From: Druceiella hillmani | Taxonomy: Eukaryota > Arthropoda > Insecta > Lepidoptera > Hepialidae | Assembly: GCA_039881145.1 (NCBI GenBank) | Contig: JAYKKI010000023.1 | Location: 3,200,501 to 3,264,500, forward strand | Direction of reading: 5' to 3' | Length of the DNA stretch: 64,000 nt | Part shown: in pieces, positions 12,593 through 26,700 of the stretch | How the letters are laid out: every line of letters starts with the position of its first letter | Numbering within the stretch: position 1 is the stretch's first letter | Program-made: the position numbers and the translations under genes | Notes under the pieces: model-generated | What the model was told of the DNA's origin: nothing | What the model saw: only the letters and a program-made list of their open reading frames with translations | Database searches by the model: none

Positions 12593-14739
12593 CTGTATCA
12601 TGAAATGTAATTTTTATTTTAATTATATTTAAGCCATCCATATCTGTGACTTCAAATACATTTACAATTGCTAGTTGGTGGAAGCAAAAATTTGAATTTG
12701 TTGAGCTATTTGCAATTTTGTTTATGTAAAAATGTTTACACTCTCATTAGTGTAACACTATTACAAATCTCTGATACTTTCATCGAATTTGGAAACTAAA
12801 AATTTGATAAAAAAACCATCATATAATAAATGTTATTTCGAAGATATTTGTTCATTTCTCTTACACACTATTTTTTCAGTTGAAGGTAATTTAATCAAAT
12901 TAAATACTTTAATTACATGATTATTATAATTTTTTTTCACAGTTTTGTCACATTATATAAATAAATAGTGGTTAAAATAAAAGATGGTACAAAAAAGAAT
13001 TAGCATTGTCATTGATGATATATAATGGTTAATAAATGGAAAGGTGGTTTGTAGAAATCAGTTTGTAAGATTTTTTTTATAGACAAAAAAGTATAGTCCG
13101 AAATAAATAATAAATTAAAGACATAACACAAAACACACAAGATTTTTGAAACTTACCTAAACAAATTCTAGGTCCTTCCCCGAAAGGCAGATAGCAAAAT
13201 TTATCTCTATCTGCGACAGCGTCATCACTGAATCGTTCAGGGTCAAACTTGTTTGGTTCTGGATAATATTCTGGATCTAAATGGAGTCCATATATAGGTA
13301 CAATTACTGAGGTTCCAACCTCCAGCTTCACCGGTTTAAAACCAGCATTTGCCGGTGGTAGAATATACTCCTTAGTACAAATACGATTGATTGTTGATGC
13401 AGGTGGATTTTTTCTCATTGTTTCTGGAAAATTCAATTGATATTATTTATTTAGACATTGTGATATATTTGAAACAATCAAATAATATCAGTTCCTGTCG
13501 TATTGTTGAAAAGATCAACTAATATTATTTCTTATCTTATTGTTGAAATGATCAACTAACATTACTTATTGTTGAAATGATCAACTAGATAGTCTCATAA
13601 AACATATTTTATTCGTCTTCAATTTGATACATGAAAAACATTGACTGTAAATAAAATGTTCGTAATTAACTGTCACTTGGGCTACCTATAAGGTAGCCCA
13701 AATATATTTTATAGTTTTTGCAAACGTCATTTAGATAACATTTTTTAATTGCATTTAGTTTTTGTACAACATTTTTGATAAGTACAATTTTCTATTAAAT
13801 GGCAGTGCTCTTTACAAAATAGAAAAAATTCATTCATATTTAATTTATTGTAGATTGATAATTTTATCGGTATCATAGACATAGCAAATAATGAGTCTAA
13901 TATATTTTCTATTAGTATGCAAATGATACATCCGTTACTCTTCAGATACTATCAGTTCATAGAATTAGGACTTAGATATTTGGGTAGTCAAACTAAAGTA
14001 TCTGATTAGTTGTTTTTAGAGTTGGGTGTTCCTAACAGTAAATATTATGAATCTAAGTGTGGCCTTAAATGGTGTAACATATGTGAAATGTGTATGTCAA
14101 AAAAACATTTGAAAATGGATAACAAACTAACTTGAGATTTGACATTTTGATGATTAAATTGTAAGCCTAATTTTGTCTAAAACATAATATTAACTTACCA
14201 GAGATGACCATATCCAAATACTTAAGAGCATGTAAATTATCACACACGAGTTTTCCATTTGTCTCCTTCATTGATTCGTTTATTTCATCTCGCAACTTGT
14301 CTTGAACTGCTGGATTCCAAGCCAGCTAAAATTTAATATTGTGGGTGCGATTAGTGATCATGGACAAGACATTTGGGTCTCATAGTATATGTATTATCAA
14401 TAAAAATTTCGATTCCTAGTTTATTAATAGATTGAAAACAGTTTTATATTAACTGAATTATTAAAGGTTTGTTTCACCTCTTGATAATAAAGTACCCGGT
14501 AATCTATTTGAAGTTGATTTGACTGATAACATTCCAATTTCTTATTTGCAGGTCTCTTAAAGTAAAGACATCTGACAGATAATTTATCAGCCTGTGTTTT
14601 TGATGAAGAGAGCTAACCGACAATTTTAGACAGAGGATGCTGTAGGTTGTTTTTTTACAAAAAAAATATGCAAAAATAATGACTTCTTAGGATTTTCACT
14701 TTTAAAGGCTGTTAAATGTCAATTTTCAAAAATTATATA

Positions 14740-14792
<53 letters not shown>

Positions 14793-17700
14793 ATATTACA
14801 TGTGTATGTTGAATGACATGAAACCATAATTAAGTCAAAAAATTATAACAAATACTTCATCGCTAAAATCCAATTTTTACAATAAAAAGCTATTGAATTT
14901 GCATGAGTAAAATGTTGTTAAATGTGTTTTTCTTAAATTAAACAGTGATCCATTAAATAATGAGATGATCCATTAAACAGTGACCTTTGTAATTACCCAA
15001 AACAATATTTGTTACAAGTTTTCTTTCAATTACATGAAGACAAATAATGTAAAACAGCTTTTGTTACATTGCACTTACAAAGTCAGCTATATATTTAGTT
15101 TAGTAAACAAAAGTTGTTCTTTAGACTGATTTTTTTTATCACATCCTTTGTTGGATATGCAAGATACAATCTTAATATACAATTAATTAATTACCATTGA
15201 TGAAATGTACTCGATTTTAGACTGATATATTTAAATTTCACCAACACTGTTTTTTTGGGTGAGCAAAAAAGTTTAATTAGCCGTACGTATCTACATACTT
15301 CTATAATTTACTAGTAAATAATAATTAAATACGTTTGATATACAGGAAGTCTTGAAGTTATGCACCAACCAAAAAGGGGCGATAGGCCCAGTTGTGACTG
15401 AGTTACTGATTAAATTTGACCTTTATAAAAATCTTTTAGTTTTCAAGATATTAGACACTTTTTAAAATTTGTAAAAATCACTACTCCGGATTGATCTTTT
15501 GGTACAAATTAAGTCATTCACATTTGACTATTTGTCCTAAAAAAAAAATTCTATTTGGAAATGGCAAACCATTTAAAAAATTTGCAAATGTAATGCAAAA
15601 ATTATAGTAATAAAACCTTACTGCCTTCAGCTTTAAAAAAAATACTCACACCAGGCATCCAGTATGAATTTTTAAAATATAATATTTTTTAAACTCTATG
15701 TTTAAATTGTCATGTAAATGTATTTTTTTTGCATTTTTTTCATGGAAACTATGTGTTGCTGCACGTCGTATAGGAATTCAGTTTTATATTAAATTCATTG
15801 TTCGTTGGTAGTGTGACTTCTTTAATTTATCACATGATGACAATTTTTGTATATCTGACTCAATAAAATTTTAATTAAAAACTTTAAAACCTACTAAACG
15901 AGGAGTACTCGATTTTTTTTTAACAAATTATTGAAATTTTTGTAACCTTATATTACTTTTAATGCTTTTCAGAAGTATTTAATATGTAGGAACAAGTGAT
16001 TCTAATGTTTGTCCCTAGATAGCAGCCTAATAACTGTCATTCTGGCAACTACAAGAATTTATATTCTTTATGAATCATAAAAGCAAGAGCCATCAAAAAA
16101 TTTCAAAACAGACTTTTCATGACAGAATTTCGATCCAAACAATACCTAAATTAAAAAAAAAGAATTTTAAATGATCTTATCAGACTTTTTTGAAAAATTC
16201 CAAAATTTAAAATAGTTTTTAAACTATATCTAAGCGAATGACACATATTTATAGTTTCTCTCAATTGTACGTTTGGTCCTGAAGTGGCGCCATTTAAAAA
16301 ATATAATAAAAAAGGACAACTTCTTTTAAGTATTTGAATATTTTTATCCATTATTAAAATTGTTATATTATTATAATTGATATTTATTTAATGTTGCACA
16401 TGCATTAGACCTAGTTGCAGGAAGTTTGAACATTTATTATAATAAAAAATAAAAACTTTATTTTTTGAAAAAATTGTTACAATTTTTTTAACCTTTAAGG
16501 TTATGAAAATTTTAACAATTTTGTTATTTTTCAGGAGTATTTAATGGTTACCACGAAAAAAATTTAAAGAAAAATATATTTACATGAAAATTCAAACCTC
16601 ATGATGGGTGTTATCTGTAGCTAAGTGTATCTTTTTTTAAAGTTAAAGACAGTATGATTTTTGTTACTATAATTTATGCATTACATACGCCAATTATTTA
16701 AATACTTTGGTAGTCTTGAGTAGTACATTTTTTCTTAAGTACAAACTTGGGTAATAGAAATTACAAAATTCTAAAAAGTAAATTTTTGGATGTTTTTCAG
16801 AGAACTGTACTAGTTTTCTTAAAATGTCTTAATTGATTAAAAAAAGTGTGTTACGCAACTATATTTAACTACAAAAAAATCAAAGATCAGACTTAATTTG
16901 TAATTGTGGAACTGAGAGGATTGACCGAGAGTATGGATTTTCACAAATCTTGAAAAGTATCTATATCTCGAAAACTGAAATTTTTATCAAGGCCAAGTTT
17001 TGTCAATAACCAAGTCATAGCTTGGCCTATCACCCCTTTTTGGTCGGGACACCTCTATATTAGTGAAAGACTGCTTTCAGTGGCGTTAATAAACATATTA
17101 AATTACATAGAATTTTATGAAATCCCAAGATTTCCATGAGTGGTTGGTTTTAAAGACTGTATTCAGCTTAAAATGGACTGTAACTAATCACCTGAATATC
17201 TATAACTAATCACCTGAATATCTAGAAATTTGAGTAGCAAAATAATGTCTATATTTCACAGGCGTGATAAATGCAGGATATTATAGATATGAGGCAGAAA
17301 GGATACTTAAGAAAAATTACAGTTTTTGCTGACTTCACCTCACAGTACTTACACTCTAGCTCAATATTTGTATAATGAATATGATATATTCACATAATGG
17401 TATATTGAATATATAATGTATTATGAATAATGTGCACAAACATTTAAGTGGCATTTTACATCCTTGGATCAAATGTTAAACACTTGAATGAATGTGATTT
17501 GATTAAACAGGTAAATAATACTGGAATCGGAGTTGGAATGGTCTGTTGGAATAAGAAATTATTACTGATTGTTTGACTATGAGGATCTTTAACTAACTTC
17601 ATAATGCATTATTAGCATACCTTATTTGTAGATTATTTGAGTAAGAAAATCATTTATAATTGATCACCACTATTAATAAGCGGACGGATAATAGTAATTA

Positions 17701-20700
17701 CTAACTAAATTATATGAAACAATTTACCTACTTAACACCGGATAATTTTTTGATCTTAAACAACATGATCATCCTATTTATATTGACAGACTTGAGTAAT
17801 ATCGTTAGATATATTATGTACAGATAAATTTTGTTTCAGACACCTTTTCTTGGATTGTTTTATAATTGTTTTTTCATCATTGGACTTCATCGCAGGACTA
17901 TTAAATTCTAATTCAATAAACTTCCGTGTTTTTCCCTTATCCTGCGATATCTGCTTTTTCATTCTCAAGAAATGATTTTTTGCAATTCTACGACATAAAC
18001 AAATTTTCCATGTATCCAAAAAAAAAATTGTAGTTTTTTACTAAAACACCTCTGCCGCTTTTTGTAAAAAACTAAAACTATCCAAAAGTATAAAAATTGA
18101 GCCGAGCAACTTGTTTGTAAACAGATAACGGAGAAATGTCAAAAACACTTGGCATCAGCAAGTGGCATTTTACAGGATCTCCGATCGTCTGATTTTTGCG
18201 ACTTTACCAGCAACATAAAGCAATAGCAAGTTTACATCCAATAATATAGTAAAATATGTATGTATATTTCTAAAAAAGTATTGATAAAAACAAAATTGAA
18301 ATATTGTTATGTTTAAAACGTATGCTAAAATCTATACATCCCTGCTCAAAACAATCTATGGTGCAAATAAATAAACTTACACTTATCAGCCAGATGTATT
18401 ATCAGAGACTTGAGTGGTGAAACAAGAAATAAATATCAGATAATTTTATTCAACAAGATATTTTATCTGTAATAAAAGAGGTAAAACAAACCCTAATATT
18501 GAGTAACTGCCACTGCTATTATTTACGGAGCGAACACAAAAATAACGTTAAGCGTAACAAAAATAACGTAAATTTTTATTATGAAAATACTCCGAGTAAT
18601 TTAATTAATAGAAAAATAACTTTTGCCTTACTACAAAATTTATAGAAAACTAACCTCATATAATACCATTGCAATGACTACACTTGAAGTCTCATATCCA
18701 TCTAACACAAAACCGAATGAGTGTGCTGCTATATAAGAGTCTGTGAATTCTGAAACAGGGAATTAGACTTAAAATCTTTTTCATATGATTTATTATAATA
18801 ACAAGCTTTATCTATGAATGAAGTTTATTACTAAAAAAATTCAATACTATTGTATCTACAGACTTATCAAAACGGCAACAACTTTATGCAAACTTTTAAC
18901 CTTTTATTTGATGTATTTATGGTTATTAATAATATTCAAGGTTTCGCTTATAGAGATAGAAACAAAAATTTTACAATAACAAGATGTGAACCAAAAAATA
19001 GGTACCCTGCAATCACAATTCCACAGAAAGCGGAATAGTGATCCATATGCAGCTGACGCTTGTAAATTTAATTTTTCTGGAGTTTTATTATATTTTATGT
19101 TAGCTAATAATTGTACTAATTATAATCAAATGAAACTTGTCCTATATTTTATACTCTTTGCAATACAGTTCTACTTACTAAGGAAAGCAAAATTTGTAAG
19201 AGCCGTATTTTACTAATTATTTGACAGTCGTCTTTGCCAATTATTTGAATTTTGATACATTGAACCTCTGTACAGCAATGAATTAAGTGAGACTATAACA
19301 TGTATCTACTGTATGTTGTGATTACTAACTTTTATCAACTGTGGAAATTATTGGAAAATATAAAGGTAATAACTTAATAATTACCATTTCTGGTATCCAC
19401 CTCTTTACAATTTAGCATGTGTTGAAAGAAATCATTTCGTTTCTCTCCAGTTTCGATGCGGTGATTGATGATGTTCTTACAAAGAGCTGTCAATTTCTTT
19501 TCAGATTCCTTTGACACAAATCTGAAAAATTGAATCAAGTTTAATTCATTTTGTGATAAATGTTAAGGTTGAATTATATTTACAACTTTATGCTATCCAA
19601 CTATCCTGAGTTGTTGGTAATGTACATAAGGTCAATGAAAAGGATTTTTGAGGTTACTAGGAGAATTTGTTGCAGAAACTAAAACTTAGCTGGAATCTGG
19701 AAAATATTAATTTAGTCATTTAAACCCAAGCAATTTATGACTCTTTATATTATTTATATTATGATTGCATTTTTAAAAATATTAGTTAGCATGTTTTAAA
19801 ATAATTAGTTTAACTATGTGAAAAATGTAATAAGTTGAATGTAGAAGACAAGAATAATTTAAAATTTCTTAAATAAATTAGTGTAATTGTTAAAGTTAAG
19901 TAAATAAATGTAGTTATTAACAACAAATACATAATGTACACATATGGTCACTTGTTATATGAATTAATCTGGTGAATAAATTAATCTGGTCAAAAATTCA
20001 ATTAATTTTATAAAGCTGAAGTGCAAAGTTTACACTTAGCAAATGAATTAGTTAAAATTTTGATATGTCAAAAAATATAATTTACTTAACAAATATTGAA
20101 AAAAAATGTTAACAATTGTTTCTCATATTTAATGTATGATACTACCAAAAAATACCAAAAATTTTATTATTGTTAACAAAATGGTACTTTCAAATCATTG
20201 CTGTGCTGTATAATAAGACTGCAGCAGTAATTAAATCTTACTTTAATTACAATACTTTAAAAAAAATTGTGAAAATACATTTATACCAAATTTTATTTAT
20301 CTCACAATCTTATTACAAAGTATTAAGTAAAATAGTCAAGTTTTTTAAATATATCCAAGAAACAAAAAGTTTTGAAACCATCTTATTTGTGGTGACTAGT
20401 TCCACTTTTGTTCCATTTTACTAATTGTTAAAGATTGTAGTCATTTTGAAGTGTTATCAAGAAAATGTAAATTAAGTCTAAATAACTTTTGCTATGTTTA
20501 TGGTAAAATTATTCTGGCAAAGACAAAGTGACCAATTATAGAAACCGTAAAAAGGTCTACTTCCAATACTTCGAAATCTTGGTAACGAATCTAGATAAAA
20601 AATGGGTTCCTAGAGCAGTATGTGAAAATTGTAGACATATATTAACTAATTAGGCTGAATGAAACAAAAAATACTTGCAATTTCGAGTTCAAATAATATA

Positions 20701-23700
20701 GAGAGAACAAACAAATCATGCTACGGACTGTTACATTTGCCTCACAAAAACAAAAAGCACATACAGTACCCTGATGTTGCATCAGTCTTAAACCAGTGTT
20801 GCATTCTGATTGTGTTCCTTACTCATCATTGCCCAGTAGTTCTAGTAAAAAAATGGACTAGAGGACAAGGAGACTGAAATGGACGAACCTTTTTCAAGCC
20901 AGAATACTAATTATGATAATGATTATCTTGGTCGAGGTGTGTACAAGGATGTTGAACCACACTTGATTTCAGAGAGTGAAATAAATAACCTTATGAGAGA
21001 CGTGGAGCTTTCAAAAAGTAAGTCGGAATTGCTTACTTCGTGGCGTCAGCAATGGAATTTGTTAGCTTCAAGTCAAGAATTTGTTAGCTTCACTTCAAGA
21101 CTAGTCTTATGATGCTGAGAAATGGCGTTTGTTCACAGATTCCTCGAAAGTTAGTCTGAAAGCACTATTATTATATAATTGCGATTTATAAGTTGTGGGA
21201 TTATGCCTTGGTTTACAGGCTGATTATACCAAACATTGCTGTTTTTTATGTTTATGGGATAGTAGTGCTAGGAAAGACCGCTATATTAAAGAAGAATTGC
21301 CTGTATAAAATGAATATACACCAAACGAAATGAATGTTAAATACAATCCCCTGATAAAAGGAGTTGAATGGATGAAAAGGTGATTTACCTCCACTTCTAA
21401 ATAAAAATTGTTTAAAAGCCCTTGACAAAAAAGGACCTGCTTTTAAATATTTAAAAACCATCTTTCCTAACCTCTCTGATGCTAAACTTAAAGAAGGAAT
21501 CTTTGTTCGTCCTCAATTAAAAAAAATATTAAAGGACAACATTTTTGACCATCACTTATCTTATGTCGGTAATGGTGCTTAGTATTGTAGGTGCTTAGTA
21601 TTTTAAAGATGTAGTGGAAAATTTTGTGAGTAACAACATAATACAGAGGATTATTAAGAAATTGTATCCAATTTATTCAAATAATACTACAAAATGGAAG
21701 TCAACACGTCGTTAAAAATTCATTTTTTACACTCGCTCTAGGATTTTTTTCCTGAAAACCTGGGAAGCATAAGTGATAAACACGATGAACATTTCCATCA
21801 AAGTCTAAAGTCCTATGAAGAGATGTACCAAGGTGTTGGGAGAAAAATATGTTAGCTGATTACTGCAGGAGTATCTTAAGAGAAACTAATATTAATCAAT
21901 GTAAAATTAAAAATAATTTGTGCCACTTTTGATTTTTTTAATTTAAATATGTAAATAAAATATGAAATAGGAACATTATAAATAAATGAAAAATTGATAT
22001 CCTACTTTTTTGCTTCAATATCCAAATAAGGGTAAATTACTCATTGTTTTCACCTATAGGTAAAAAATGTTGTCAGGTAATTTTATTTAATTGACCATTG
22101 GACAAATATAGAGAATATGTGAAAGAAAAGAAGGTTAATTATAAGTGGTATAAATATATAGAAATTGATAAACGAGGTCAAGACCATTGTGTTTCGATCT
22201 ATAGAAATTTCTTAAAGTTTTTTATGGGAAGACCGTGTTTTTATTACAGTAGAAAATATAGAGCATACAACTTGCTTGTGTACAAGTCATAAACCCAAGA
22301 TGAATTTTGGTGTGGCATATGGAGGAAATCAAGTGGTAAATAGATATGTACTGAAGTTGGCAAGAAAGGAGCAAAAGAAATCATTTTATTTTGTGATTCT
22401 TACAGAAGTAATAATCTTCTAGCCTATGTCCATTTTGGTTCTTATGTCAAATTTTGTTGATTTTGACTAGATGAATTGACATATTATATGTAACTAAATA
22501 TTCATGGCTAAAGTTATATCGAATGAGAATTTGAGACTAAGAGACATTTCAGTTGCTATTTAAAAAAAAAATATTTAGTCATGATGGAAGTTAAATAAGC
22601 TATGAAGGAAGATGGAGATACACACGAAATTTTATTTCGTCAAAGACGCAATATTCAATATCCCTAGGAAAAAACAAGGTTAGGAAAAGCCATATTGAAT
22701 GAAAAAAATTTACCAAAGATACTTTAATATGAGGATGCGTTTTTAAGTTCACGGAATTGGTAATTAGGTCATTGGTGAGGATACTTTAATGAGCCATAAC
22801 GAGTTCAGTGACTCACTGTTAGTATAAATAGCAAGTTTTATCTTAATTGGGCCATTAGTTTTTGAACTATCAAGTAACTCAATCGAGAAGAAAATGAGAA
22901 ATATGGAGAAAATCGAGTACCGCACCTTTACAAATTTCCTTACCAAGCTACGAAAATATGTTCAAACCAGACTGGAAGAAATGGCATCCATTCATGGAAC
23001 TCTTGCCCGGATAAAACCATGATTATAAATCATGATGCGCAGTATCTTTAAACAAGGTAGGGACTCATTTGGAGACGACTCAAAGCCCGGACAACAAATT
23101 GAAATGACTGCTCCGAGAAGCATTGAAAAAGTTGAAAAATTAATATTGAAAAATGCAGTCAGTCAGAAAGTTCAGTCTAAACAAGAAACAGTTCACAGAA
23201 ATGGTTGTATGTTGAGATAAGTAAGGTCAGCGCAAGGTGGGTGCTGAGAATGCTTACTCCGCCTCAAAAACAACACGGCATGGAGGGTTCTCGTGCGTTT
23301 TTGGACCTCTGTGGATGAACTATTGAGTCTGATTGTCACTGGGGATCAAACAAGACTCTATGCATATCCAAGAAATTGAAGGTATCATAGTCGGCTGGAA
23401 AAATCATGGCAACAATCTTTTGGGACTTGGAAGGGGTCCTGTTGATAGATTATAAAGATAAAGGAGTCTCCATAACCGGAGAATACTAAACTAATTGAAA
23501 ATTCACTAAAGGTGTCCTCTTCTGTATGACAATGCACCTGTTCACTAGACTTGTGTTGCGTTGGCTGCCCTGCATAACGTGGGCTTCGATATTTTCGATC
23601 ATCCACCCTCCACTCCATCATACAGTCCTGACATGTTTTCCCAGTGATTATTATCTATTCCCAAAGTTGAAAAAAGGAATTTGCGGGAAGAAATTTTCAA

Positions 23701-26700
23701 GCAATGAAGAAGTGAAAGATGCAGTTTCAACTTACTTTTCGGATAAAAGTAAAACATTTTTATGAAAATATACACAAGCTAATTGAAAGATAGGAAAAAT
23801 GTATTAGGGTACCAGGTAAATATATTGAAAAAGAAAAATAAATTTGTATTTTTATTCCCACTTTTTATTATCTCAAAATCCTATATAATGATAGTGTTAC
23901 ACAGGAGATTTTATTAAGACAATTTGACACTACCTCATGGTACTCAAACAAATGATACCCAACATAACGAAGACAAAAACAAAAACACCTCAAATGAAGA
24001 AGTAGGAGAAGATATCAAAATTTTTATTGATTGAGAAAAATAAGCCTGAAACAATTATTGAGAATAGAATTAAATTGTCATATAGACTTTGCCAACTGAA
24101 GCAAGCTTCTGATATTTTTCTCACACGCATGAAGAAACACTATCACCTCATTGATACCAAAGACTCTTTTTTGTGATTAATTAATATATTTGCTTTCTTT
24201 TTGATAAATGACTAACTGAAGGGATGTTATATTTGAATGAAATAAATGGAAAAGGCAAGTTAACTTTCAAATTTTCAATTATTTTTATGGTATTAATTTA
24301 AAAAGTAATATTTTAAAAATAAAATTTATTTTTGTGCTTCTCATGTAAAATCGGCTTTCAACCCTCATGTCAATTAAAATTACAGTTGACGTCCTTTACG
24401 TTATTTCACATGTATGTGGAAAAATGGAAACTACAAAAGCCTACAAAAGTTTCTTCTTCTTTTATATAGGTTGTTGAACATGTTGTTGAGACCTTTTCAG
24501 CCTTAAAACAACAATTTTAAATTATTATATATGCTATGAGTTTCTTGCTTCTACCAAATTGATAATAGTTCATTTATAAAAATTTATTGTTATTATCATA
24601 AACATAATAATTAAAATTTTACTCTCTGCAACTAATTTTTGTTATAACATGATTTCACATGATGTTAAGATTACATAAAGATTATTGCATTTAATGTAAA
24701 TAGCCAGTTAACAATTAAAATTTAAATAAAAATAAAAGCTTTCATTTAAAACTGAGTGGATGATTTTTTAATACTGTGTTAGGAAAAGAAAAATAATAAA
24801 AATTAACTAATAATTTTAATTTAATATAAATATTTTATTTTAGACTCATGAACTATCTTTATATGTTATTTATTCGACTATTTTTCCGTAAATACTCTTG
24901 TTTTCGGTTTAAAAAAATACATACCTTACTTGAAGTAATGCCTGTAAAGATGGACAAACTAATATTACTAATAATTTTATCTTAGACCAAAGATTACTTT
25001 CAAAAATGTACTTTGTTATACTGTACATCAGTGTGTTCCCATTTTCAAATGAGTTACTCTCCATACAGAAAATAACTTTAGCAATCATATCTGTTGTTAA
25101 TTTTCCTGCAAGCTGTAAAGAAAACCGTTTTCATTTTGTGTATAAGTCCTTATAAATTTTTCTCTACTATACAACGAACATTTGAAAAATGGATGAAAAA
25201 CAAAAGACTACAATGAAATTATTAGCATGCTCCTAAAAATGCAATTTAAAAAGAATAAATTGTTTTTGAATCATAAAAGTAGGAACTGAGTATGCAGTCA
25301 CAATAAGCATAAACTTATCAGCACTCACGGTTTTGGCTTCCATTTCTACCACACCATCTATTCCAATTCTTCTATCAATGTACTTAACCATAGCGTTGCA
25401 AACCTCTTCCATGCCAGGGAGGTAACTTTTTATTTTGTTTGTTGTAACAGTTGGAGTAAATTGTCCACGAGACCTCTTCCAACCTTCGTTTCGTTGAGAG
25501 AAAGGACTGTAACCAAACATGGGATCCACTTTTGGATCGATCTGAAAGTGTGAAATTATAAACTATTGCACTATGAAGTTAAACAAACAAATAAAAACCA
25601 ATTTAGGAAAATAATTATATCCCATCTTTCTTATTCGCAATACTTAGACAAGCTAGAAGATACCCCTCCGGTTTCCATATTCATCAAAAAGTCTAGTCAG
25701 TTTTAAACTTTATCATTATGGATATGGAAGCACGAAATTACATTTCGATTGAAATTTTGTTTCAGTAATAAATTTTTACTCAACTTATTGATGGTAAACT
25801 ATCAAAAATATTTAGCTGTCTTTGTAAATTAAATTTTGCTTTTTGACTTTAATGAACCTAACAACAAAAAAGTCAATTATTAAAATCCTTCTGTTTTGTT
25901 CTTGAATTCGATTTTGTGAATTTTTGTCTGTGTAAAAGCTTTTGTTACACATGCTCGAAGGAGAATACACAGCATTTTGTTTCATTTAAAAAAAATTATG
26001 AAACTAGAGCTCATAAAAGGAAAACTGTTTTATAAGTGTAGTTTTCCACAGTAGGGAAAATTACTTCTTCAGTTTTCAAGCTAAATTTGTTTCATTTTAA
26101 ATGAGAATAGTTTGGGAAGCATATGATGAAATTAAAAAGTATGGTCTTTGCAAGAATGATACATGATAGAAACTAAATTTCTACTTTATGTAAAAATGTG
26201 TTCGTAAAAAAGGTTTACTATGTAAAATCCCATAGAAAATATAATTTTAAAGTTATGCTAAAAATTCGGATAACTTTAGTGCATTGGTAAACATCTATTT
26301 AAATAATATGTCCAATTTAAACTGATAACTTGGTATGTAGCAAAATAGGAGCTCTCCTGTTTGGGCAATTTACTTTTTTTTATAACTAAAACAAAAGAAA
26401 TCTAATAAAAGAATTCATATATGGCAAAATTAGACCTATATATTTTATCAAAATAAATCCATCATACCCAGTCAGCGCACTATTTCAATTGGCATACCCA
26501 GTTAAGAGGTTAATAAAACTATAAATATAAGATTAATAATCTTTAAATATAAAGATTTTGATCAAGAGTGAAAGGATGTCTCACAACTCGATATAATTTA
26601 GTTTTTTGAGAAAGCTGAAAATAAAAATAAAGTTTGTTAATCAAAAAATTAACTAACACAAAATTTAAAAAAGCTCAAACTTACACTATGTTCAAAAATT

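Larger units (their letters stand above)
14326..18654 (-). other. Intron 6 of gene A
   Basis: Holds an AT microsatellite (14735-14795) and a long inverted-repeat element (15342-17062). A 22-bp direct duplication sits at 17174-17222. The remainder shows nothing recognisable. Confidence 0.6.
19522..24924 (-). other. Intron 4 of gene A, packed with decayed transposons
   Basis: Contains the remnants listed at 20520, 22090 and 22900; the rest (19522-20500 and 23830-24900) shows no gene. Confidence 0.6.

Noticed and set aside
17774..18019. 81-codon Lys-rich minus-strand ORF in gene A intron 6
   Set aside because: Charged composition suggests coding at first sight, but there are no splice links to P450 exons and no known domain.
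24925..24931. Alternative donor GTAAGG at the end of gene A exon 4
   Set aside because: Using it loses the codon phase needed for exon 5; GTATGT six bases later keeps the frame and gives Arg239.
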